DNA of 64,000 bases from positions 1,798,001 through 1,862,000 of the forward strand of contig JAFLBJ010000001.1 in assembly GCA_017303415.1 (NCBI GenBank), in the 5' to 3' direction. The notes under the pieces were generated by a model. The model ran no database searches and was not told the DNA's origin. It saw only the letters and a program-made list of their open reading frames with translations. The DNA is from Chitinophagales bacterium (GTDB lineage Bacteria > Bacteroidota > Bacteroidia > Chitinophagales > Chitinophagaceae). Of the stretch, positions 28,256 to 34,585 are shown piece by piece. The position numbers were made by a program, and so were the translations under genes. Each line of letters starts with the position of its first letter. The first letter of the stretch is position 1.

Positions 28256-29095
28256 ATGAGTGAAAAAATTGTCAAAGTAGGTGGCATACCTTGTGGAGCG
28301 GATGAACTCTTTGTCATCTCCGGTCCCTGTGTGATCGAAGAAGAAAGCATCATGCTGAAAACAGCAGAGATGTTGAAAGAAGTGAGTGAACGATTGAAGG
28401 TCCCCATCATCTACAAGTCCTCTTTTTTGAAAGACAACCGGAGCAGCATCAAATACTATGATGGTCCCGGCATGGATAAAGGCCTCAAGATCCTGGCCCG
28501 TATCAAAGCAGAATTTGGTTTTCCTGTCCTTACCGATATTCATTACCCCGACCAGGCAGCGCCTGTAGCGGAAGTATGTGATGTACTCCAGATTCCGGCC
28601 TATCTGTGTATGCAGACAGGTTTATTGACCGCTGCAGCCAAGACCGGCAAAGTGATCAATATCAAACATGGTCAGTTCCTGGCACCGGAGAACATGAAAC
28701 ACCCGGTCCAGAAATGTATCGATTCGGGAAACGACCAGGTGATCCTCACCGAACGGGGATATACCTTCGGGTACAATGACCTGGTGGTGGACCCCCGCAG
28801 TTTTTACCATATGCAAAAGACCGGTTACCCGGTTGTATTCGATATCACCCACTCCATCCGTAAGTATGGAATCCCCAGCGCCGATGCCAAAGGCGGTGCG
28901 CGTGAATTCCTGCCCGTCCTGAGCCGTTCGGGTGTGGCTGCAGGTGTAGATGGCATCTTTGTGGAAACCCATCCTGAGCCGGAAAAAGCCCTCTGTGACG
29001 CGGCCAGCCAGCTTTGTGTGTATGACCTGGAAGAATTCCTCAAGCCCTTACTGGAACTTCATGCCGTGGAAGTGAAATACCGTGCCCGGTCATAA
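28256..29095 (+). CDS. kdsA: 3-deoxy-8-phosphooctulonate synthase
   Basis: Condenses PEP with arabinose-5-phosphate to KDO-8-phosphate for LPS. 279 aa. Start MSEKIVKVGG at 28256; the frame extends upstream only into promoter and terminator DNA. Motifs: SGPCVIEEES near residue 25, YKSSFLKDNRSS near 55 (PEP and A5P binding), GPGMDKGLKIL, FPVLTDIHYPDQA, IPAYLCMQTGLL, NIKHGQFLAPENM, RGYTFGYNDLVVDPRSF, FDITHSIRKYG, and FVETHPEP near 245. First gene of a kdsA / transaldolase-CBS / kdsC-like cluster. Confidence 0.96.
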   Translation: MSEKIVKVGGIPCGADELFVISGPCVIEEESIMLKTAEMLKEVSERLKVPIIYKSSFLKDNRSSIKYYDGPGMDKGLKILARIKAEFGFPVLTDIHYPDQAAPVAEVCDVLQIPAYLCMQTGLLTAAAKTGKVINIKHGQFLAPENMKHPVQKCIDSGNDQVILTERGYTFGYNDLVVDPRSFYHMQKTGYPVVFDITHSIRKYGIPSADAKGGAREFLPVLSRSGVAAGVDGIFVETHPEPEKALCDAASQLCVYDLEEFLKPLLELHAVEVKYRARS

Positions 29096-29112
29096 TCCGA
29101 AGAATATTTCAT

Positions 29113-29120
29113 TAGTTTTG
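29113..29120 (+). promoter_or_regulatory. Candidate -7 box before the transaldolase-CBS gene
   Basis: TAGTTTTG, a TAnnTTTG match, 30 nt before the ATG at 29151 in the 55-nt gap after kdsA. It may provide an internal start within the KDO cluster. No clear -33 box. Confidence 0.4.
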
Positions 29121-29150
29121 TCAATTATCCAATCATAAGAAGATCATACT

Positions 29151-30155
29151 ATGGAACTATACCTTGATTCCGCCAATTTGAAAGAGATCAGGCAAGCCTT
29201 TAAACTTGGTTTCCTGAACGGACTGACCACTACGCCCACCTTTATGCAAAGGGAAGGGATCGCCGATATCGATGCCACCATTGTGGAACTGTCTAAGATC
29301 GTTCCGGTGCTGCAGATCGAAGCACTGGGAAATTCCGCAGAAGAGATTTTGGCGGAAGCCCAACGTCAGCTTGACCTCGGGCTGGATATCAATAAAACCG
29401 TATTTAAGATCCCAGTTTCTCTGGAAGGTGTAAGGGCTTGTAAAATGCTTCGCGATAAAGGGATGTTGGTGAATGTACACCTGGTGTACACGGTTCAACA
29501 GGCCTATATGGCGATGCAGGCCGGCGCTACCTATGTATGCCCGCTTGTAGGTCGTCTCCAGGACCAGGGTCATGATGCCCTCGCCCTCGTTGAACAATGT
29601 GTAAATGCCGTTAACCGATATAAATACCCAACCAAGGTTATGTTCAGCTCTGTTCGTCACAGTGAACATGTAAGAAACGCGATCAATATCGGGGTACACA
29701 CCATTACCGTTCCCTATAAAGTGATGGCCGCGCTTACGGAAAATAACCTGACCAGTGTTGGTACGGATCAGTTTATACGTGATACTCGTCTGATGACAGT
29801 ACGCGTAAAAGATGCGATCAAAGACATCAATCCCGTTGTAGATGGAGGAGTGGCCGTAAAAGATGCCATTGTGAAGATGACCGAATTTGGTTTTGGCTCC
29901 GTGGCCGTGTTGAATGGCGATGGTAGTCTGAAAGGGATATTTACCGATAGCGACCTTCGCCGCTTACTCCAATCCAGCGGACAAGGCGTATTGGATAAAA
30001 AACTGGGGGATGTTTGCCATGCCAATCCATTGACGATCGATGGCCAGGCCCTGTTGAATGAAGCCGCCCAGGTCTTCAAGCAAACGGCAGTGGATACCTT
30101 GTTGGTGGTGGAGAATGGCAAACCGGTCGGGATGCTGGATATCCAGGACCTCTAA
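29151..30155 (+). CDS. TalC/FSA-like aldolase domain fused to a KdsD-like CBS pair
   Basis: 334 aa. Residues 1-212 follow the small transaldolase/fructose-6-phosphate aldolase fold: MELYLDSANLKEI, GLTTTPTFM, the Schiff-base lysine K86 in TVFKIPVSLEG, YVCPLVGRLQDQGHD, VMFSSVRHSEHVRNA and TITVPYKV. The normally conserved Asn of TTNPS is Thr28 here (TTTPT). Residues 215-334 are two CBS motifs, including GIFTDSDLRRLL and PVGMLDIQDL, very like the C-terminal CBS pair of KdsD (arabinose-5-phosphate isomerase). It lies between kdsA and a kdsC-like gene, exactly where KdsD activity is needed. Inferred role: production of arabinose-5-phosphate, or its regulation, for KDO. An unrelated transaldolase function remains possible. 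Confidence 0.8.
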   Translation: MELYLDSANLKEIRQAFKLGFLNGLTTTPTFMQREGIADIDATIVELSKIVPVLQIEALGNSAEEILAEAQRQLDLGLDINKTVFKIPVSLEGVRACKMLRDKGMLVNVHLVYTVQQAYMAMQAGATYVCPLVGRLQDQGHDALALVEQCVNAVNRYKYPTKVMFSSVRHSEHVRNAINIGVHTITVPYKVMAALTENNLTSVGTDQFIRDTRLMTVRVKDAIKDINPVVDGGVAVKDAIVKMTEFGFGSVAVLNGDGSLKGIFTDSDLRRLLQSSGQGVLDKKLGDVCHANPLTIDGQALLNEAAQVFKQTAVDTLLVVENGKPVGMLDIQDL

Positions 30156-30169
30156 CTGAAACCGCGAAA

Positions 30170-30841
30170 ATGCAGGACATTCCATTTGCAGGCACTTTTG
30201 TTACCTCCCGGGAACAGCTGACGCAAAAACTGTCTGGCATAAAAGCCTTTGTTTTTGACTGGGACGGGGTGTTCAATGATGGACAAAAAGATATCAGTGG
30301 TTCCAGCACCTTTAGCGAAGTCGATGCCATGGGTACCAACCTGCTCCGGTTCAACCATTTTCTTACGCATCAGCAATTACCGGTGACCGCCGTTATTTCC
30401 GGTGAAAAGAACGAGATATCTTTTTCCTTTGCCCGAAGGGAACATTTTCATGCCGTTTATTTCGGGATTAAGCACAAGATTCAGGCACTTGAGCATTTTT
30501 GTGCCCAACATAAATTACAAGCATCCGAAATTGCTTTTATTTTCGATGATGTATTGGATTTCTCTATAGCAGAAGTGGCGGGGTTACGGATCATGATCGG
30601 AAGATCCTCCACTTTGTTATTACAGGAATTTGCCAAAAAGAATAATCTGGTAGACTATATCACCGGCTCCGATGGTGGGGCACATGGCCTGCGGGAAAGC
30701 GCTGAATTATTGATGGGATTGTCCGGCAATTATAGCGATACCATCGAACATCGGATGCGGAGCAGCGAATTATACAAAACCTATCTTTCATCCAGAAATG
30801 AAGCCGAGACGGTGTTGTTTGGGCCGGGTGAGATAGGGTAG
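30170..30841 (+). CDS. KdsC-like HAD phosphatase
   Basis: Probable KDO-8-phosphate phosphatase of the HAD superfamily (C0, capless), 223 aa. HAD motif I FVFDWDGVFNDG at about residues 27-38 (KdsC usually has DVDGV.TDG; here Val is replaced by Trp), motif II VISGEKN near 79, motif III FDDVLDFSIAEVAG near 125, and GGAHGLRESAELLM, equivalent to the KdsC C-terminal GGRGAVRE segment. About 40 extra residues follow the usual KdsC end (GNYSDTIEHRMRSSELYKTY...). 14 nt after the transaldolase-CBS gene. The stop is followed at once by repeat R6. Confidence 0.85.
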   Translation: MQDIPFAGTFVTSREQLTQKLSGIKAFVFDWDGVFNDGQKDISGSSTFSEVDAMGTNLLRFNHFLTHQQLPVTAVISGEKNEISFSFARREHFHAVYFGIKHKIQALEHFCAQHKLQASEIAFIFDDVLDFSIAEVAGLRIMIGRSSTLLLQEFAKKNNLVDYITGSDGGAHGLRESAELLMGLSGNYSDTIEHRMRSSELYKTYLSSRNEAETVLFGPGEIG

Positions 30842-30848
30842 GTGGGGG

Positions 30849-31050
30849 TGGATGACGGATGTTGGAGGTTGGATGTTGTAAGTTGGATGACTGATGACAG
30901 ATGACAGATGACAGAGGCAGTGCGAGACCTCTGGTCTCGCACTGCAAACCTCCGCCATCTGTCATCTGTCATCAGTCATCCAACATCCAACATCCGTCAT
31001 CTGTCATCCGTCATCAGTCATCAGTCATCTGTCATCCAACATCCATCATC
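30849..31050. repeat. Large composite inverted repeat R6 between kdsC-like gene and threonine dehydrogenase gene
   Basis: About 200 bp of words. The left arm has GGATGTTGG-type then GATGACAG-type words; the right arm has the complements in mirrored order (CTGTCAT, then CCAACAT), followed by a further set of mixed words. At the centre is a 12-bp hairpin, GCAGTGCGAGAC (30917-30928) with 30934-30945 and a 5-nt loop. Its inner 9 bp are identical to the core of R4. The whole upstream region of the next gene consists of this element. Confidence 0.85.
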
Positions 31051-31062
31051 AAACAACCAACA

Positions 31063-32019
31063 ATGATCAAAGATAAAATACTTGTCATCGGCGCCTCCGG
31101 GCAAATCGGGGTGGAACTGACGCTTGCCTTACGAAAGATCTATGGAAATGCCAACGTGGTGGCTTCTGATCTGCGCGAACAGAACCCGCTGCTGGAGGGC
31201 ACAGGCCCCTATGTGAGCCTGGATGTGATGAACAAAGAGATGTTGCATGTCCAGGTGATCAGGCAAAATATTACCCAGATCTATTTATTGGCCGCCATTC
31301 TTTCAGCCACAGGCGAAAAGAATCCGAGCCTGGCCTGGAACCTGAATATGCAAGGCCTGCTGAATGTTCTTGATATTGCCCGCGAAGAGAATATCAAGAA
31401 AGTATATTGGCCTTCTTCCATTGCTGTATTTGGCCCCACTTCACCAAAACAAAACTGTCCGCAGCAAACCATCATTGAACCCACCACGGTGTATGGGATC
31501 AGCAAATATGCCGGAGAATTCTGGTGTAATTATTTTCATCAGCGGTTTGGCGTGGATGTCCGCAGCTTGCGTTATCCCGGATTGATCTCCTATAAATCAG
31601 CACCCGGTGGAGGTACCACGGATTATGCGGTGGAGATATTTCACGAAGCATTGGAAGAGGGGAAATATGAATGTTTCCTGCGGGAGGATACCTATCTCCC
31701 CATGATGTATATGCCGGATGCCATCAAGGCTACGATCGAATTGATGGAAGCACCGGCCAGCAAAATATCCGTCCGTACATCGTATAATATTTCAGCAATG
31801 AGCTTTTCACCGAAAGAAATTGCTGCAGCGATTAAAAAACATATCCCCGATTTTTCCATCACCTATAAACCGGATTACCGTCAGGCGATTGCTGATAGCT
31901 GGCCACAAAGTATCGATGATTCTGTGGCGCGTGCGGATTGGGGATGGAAACAAGAGTATGATCTGGAGAGAATGGTGGGGGATATGGTGGAGAATTTGAA
32001 AATAGAAAAGACGAATTAA
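31063..32019 (+). CDS. SDR-type L-threonine 3-dehydrogenase
   Basis: NAD-dependent oxidation of threonine to 2-amino-3-ketobutyrate by the epimerase-like SDR form. 318 aa from the ATG at 31063; the open frame upstream is only repeat DNA. Motifs: ILVIGASGQIGVELTLAL at the N-terminus, YLLAAILSATGE near 82, VYWPSSIAVFGP near 120 (active-site Ser), the catalytic Tyr/Lys in TTVYGISKYAGE near 143-150, and the signature RYPGLISYKSAPGGGTTDYA near 175, which separates this family from UDP-sugar epimerases. Flanked by R6 and R7; the promoter is not visible and may lie inside R6 or be shared with the kds cluster. Confidence 0.88.
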   Translation: MIKDKILVIGASGQIGVELTLALRKIYGNANVVASDLREQNPLLEGTGPYVSLDVMNKEMLHVQVIRQNITQIYLLAAILSATGEKNPSLAWNLNMQGLLNVLDIAREENIKKVYWPSSIAVFGPTSPKQNCPQQTIIEPTTVYGISKYAGEFWCNYFHQRFGVDVRSLRYPGLISYKSAPGGGTTDYAVEIFHEALEEGKYECFLREDTYLPMMYMPDAIKATIELMEAPASKISVRTSYNISAMSFSPKEIAAAIKKHIPDFSITYKPDYRQAIADSWPQSIDDSVARADWGWKQEYDLERMVGDMVENLKIEKTN

Positions 32020-32072
32020 GTAATAAAAAATAAGGAAGTAAGAATCAATCCTACTTCCTTATTTTTTATTAC
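32020..32072. terminator. Inverted repeat / bidirectional terminator R7
   Basis: A perfect 21-bp stem: 32020-32040 with 32052-32072, 11-nt loop, A/T-rich ends, starting at the base after the dehydrogenase stop. It is followed by CTCTGTTCCTTATT, the word also present in R3. It separates convergent genes. Confidence 0.85.
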
Positions 32073-32083
32073 TCTGTTCCTTA

Positions 32084-34516
32084 TTAATTATTTCCCTCTC
32101 CGTTCTTCTTTCCAAACAACTTCTGCAACACCCCTTTCTTCTTTTTTTCTTCCTTTGGCGCTGCATCGCCGATCTTGGGGTCATCGGTGCGTTTAGGCAT
32201 CACAGCTTTAGGCATGGTGTCACGGATCGGTTTGGAATCATCTTCTACGGGTTTGGAATCGGGGAAGATATTTTCACTGTTCTCCAATATCTCAAATCCG
32301 GAGGCGGGCCCTGAACCGATATTGCTGCCTTCAGCGCCTGGTTCTGCTACATATTCTCCATTGATCAGGTCAGCGCTGTTGATCTCCAGGTCAAGGTTGC
32401 TGGGTTTGGAGAAACGGGCATTTTTATCATACCCGAGTTTACGGTCATTCATCACCTTTTTAAAGAAGTATTCCCAGATCGGTCGGGCGGCATAGCCACC
32501 ATAACCACGGGCATCGTTCTTATTCAACCGTACAAAGCGGTCATCGCAACCTACCCAAACACCACCCAGCAATTGCGGTGTATATCCCATGAACCAGGCA
32601 TCGCTATTGTCATTGGTGGTACCTGTTTTGCCACCCAGTTCGGCCACCCCAATGCGGTTACGCAATCCGGCGGCGGTACCAAAATCAACTGTTCCCTGCA
32701 TCATACGGGCCATGCGATAGGCCGTTCCTTCGCTGATGGCTTCTTTTCTGTTGACCGAATAGTCAAACCGTTTGATCACATTGCCATTCCGGTCTTCGAT
32801 ACGAGAAATATAATAGGGGCGTGTGGAGAAACCTCGTCCGGCGAAAATGGTATAGGACCACATCATTTCATACATGGACAGATCGCAAGCCCCAAGTGCA
32901 TTGGAAGGGTGAGGGCCAATATTGGTCGGGATATTCAACCGCGAAACAAAATCGGCAAAAGGGCCCGGTTCTACGGCCTTCATCACAAAGGCAGAGGCAT
33001 AGTTGTCGGAAAAGGCCAGGGCGCCTGCAAAACTGATCGTGCCGCCTTTTCCCCCTTTTCCGGCAGGCACCCAACCCTGACCGGGGAAGAACTGGGCCAC
33101 GCGTTCACATTCGGTGGATTCAGTAAATCCTCTTTCTTCCATTGCCATTGTATAGAGCAATGGTTTTATAGAGGATCCAACCTGTCGTTTGGTATTGAGA
33201 TTGACGTGATCGTATTTGAAGGTCTTAAAATTGATCCCACCCACCCAGGCCTTTACTTCACCCGTTACAGGGTCCATGGCCATGAACGATGATTGCATGA
33301 TCGTGTGATGGTATTTGATGGAATCGATCGGGGTCATGGTCGTATCCTTCTCCCGGTTCTTATTCCAGGCAAAGACCTTCATGGGTGTTTTTTGGGTAAA
33401 GGCACGACGGATCTCTTTTTCGGTGAATCCTTCCGCGCTCATCGTGGCCCAACGGTCACTTTGTTTCATCGCCGATTCGATCACATTTTCAAAACCTTTC
33501 CATACAGAACCATCTTTGATCTTTCCTGTGGAGGAGAGTATCTTTTGCATGGTGGGCAAATGCGAGGTCACAGCTTCCTCGGCATATTCCTGCATGCGTG
33601 GGTTGATGGTGGTATAGATCTTCAGGGCGTCGTTGTAGATATTGTAACTCTCTCCATTGGGTTTCTTGATATCTTTCAGGAGTTTCTTTAATTCATCCCG
33701 CAAAACCTCACGGAAATAAGGGGCATACCCGGTATTCTCATCGAGTTTCCGGTAATTCAGTTTGATCGGTTCGGCCTTGAGTTTGGCGGCAGTGGCAGCA
33801 TCGAGTTTTTTATTCCGCACCATTTGGTTGATCACGACATTTCTTCTTTCACGCGCGGCCTTGGGATTTCGCCGGGGATTAAACAGGCTTGGGGCATTCA
33901 CCATGCCGATCAGCAAAGCGGATTCCTGTACATTGAGTTGATCGGGTTCTTTTTGGAAAAAAGTACGGGAAGCACTGCGGATGCCAAAGGTGTTTTCACT
34001 AAACGACACCGCATTGAGGTATAAAGCAATGATCTCTTCTTTGGTAAAATTTCGTTCGAGCTTGATGGCAATGATCCATTCCTGCAATTTCTGAATGATC
34101 CGCATGAATGGATTGGAAGACCGGCTATTGAAAAGGTTCAGCGCCAATTGCTGGGTAATGGTACTGGCACCTCCTTTTTGTCCCAGGTGGGCCACCGCGC
34201 TGATCGTACGACGGTAATCAATCCCGGAGTGTTGGTAAAAACGCTCATCCTCTGTGGACACCAGTGCATTGACCACATTGGGAGAAAGGTCCTTGTACCG
34301 GACATTGGTCCTGTTTCCTTTATCAAGGTAATACTTGCCCATGAGTGTTCCGTCATCCGCATACACTTCAGAGGCTTGCAGGATGGTGGGGTTCTCCAGT
34401 TCAGTGATGGAGGGCATATTTCCCCAGAGTCCCCAATTGATGGTTAATATAAGGAGGATAAAGGCAAGAAATCCGTATAGGACGATTCGCCAGAAGATCC
34501 GGACAGATCGGGTCAT
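32084..34516 (-). CDS. mrcA: Bifunctional penicillin-binding protein 1A
   Basis: Glycosyltransferase and transpeptidase of peptidoglycan, 810 aa, one N-terminal TM (IVLYGFLAFILLILTINWGLW). GT51 domain: EDERFYQHSGIDYRRT (catalytic Glu) near residue 93, GGASTITQQLALNLF near 115, ERNFTKEEIIALYLN near 155. Transpeptidase: RQVGSSIKPLLYTM near residue 440 (SxxK nucleophile), the SDN motif in FSDNYASAF, and KTGTTNDNSDAWF near 620. The C-terminal tail is disordered and rich in Lys, Pro and Asp (EEKKKKGVLQKLFGKKNGEG). Co-directional and downstream of the PorW-like gene, 69 nt apart, with its own candidate -7 box. Confidence 0.95.
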   Translation of the reverse strand: MTRSVRIFWRIVLYGFLAFILLILTINWGLWGNMPSITELENPTILQASEVYADDGTLMGKYYLDKGNRTNVRYKDLSPNVVNALVSTEDERFYQHSGIDYRRTISAVAHLGQKGGASTITQQLALNLFNSRSSNPFMRIIQKLQEWIIAIKLERNFTKEEIIALYLNAVSFSENTFGIRSASRTFFQKEPDQLNVQESALLIGMVNAPSLFNPRRNPKAARERRNVVINQMVRNKKLDAATAAKLKAEPIKLNYRKLDENTGYAPYFREVLRDELKKLLKDIKKPNGESYNIYNDALKIYTTINPRMQEYAEEAVTSHLPTMQKILSSTGKIKDGSVWKGFENVIESAMKQSDRWATMSAEGFTEKEIRRAFTQKTPMKVFAWNKNREKDTTMTPIDSIKYHHTIMQSSFMAMDPVTGEVKAWVGGINFKTFKYDHVNLNTKRQVGSSIKPLLYTMAMEERGFTESTECERVAQFFPGQGWVPAGKGGKGGTISFAGALAFSDNYASAFVMKAVEPGPFADFVSRLNIPTNIGPHPSNALGACDLSMYEMMWSYTIFAGRGFSTRPYYISRIEDRNGNVIKRFDYSVNRKEAISEGTAYRMARMMQGTVDFGTAAGLRNRIGVAELGGKTGTTNDNSDAWFMGYTPQLLGGVWVGCDDRFVRLNKNDARGYGGYAARPIWEYFFKKVMNDRKLGYDKNARFSKPSNLDLEINSADLINGEYVAEPGAEGSNIGSGPASGFEILENSENIFPDSKPVEDDSKPIRDTMPKAVMPKRTDDPKIGDAAPKEEKKKKGVLQKLFGKKNGEGNN

Positions 34517-34543
34517 GGTGTTCTCAGGTTTAGTTCGCTATCT

Positions 34544-34551
34544 CAAAACTA
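34544..34551 (-). promoter_or_regulatory. Candidate -7 box for PBP1A
   Basis: TAGTTTTG on the minus strand (34551-34544), ending 27 nt before the ATG at 34516. No clear -33 box. Confidence 0.45.
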
Positions 34552-34585
34552 ACAAAACGCGGGGGGATATATTGAAAAGAAATGT

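Noticed and set aside
30901-31062. N-terminal extension of the threonine dehydrogenase by 54 codons
   Set aside because: Encoded by repeat R6; the Rossmann motif begins right after the ATG at 31063.
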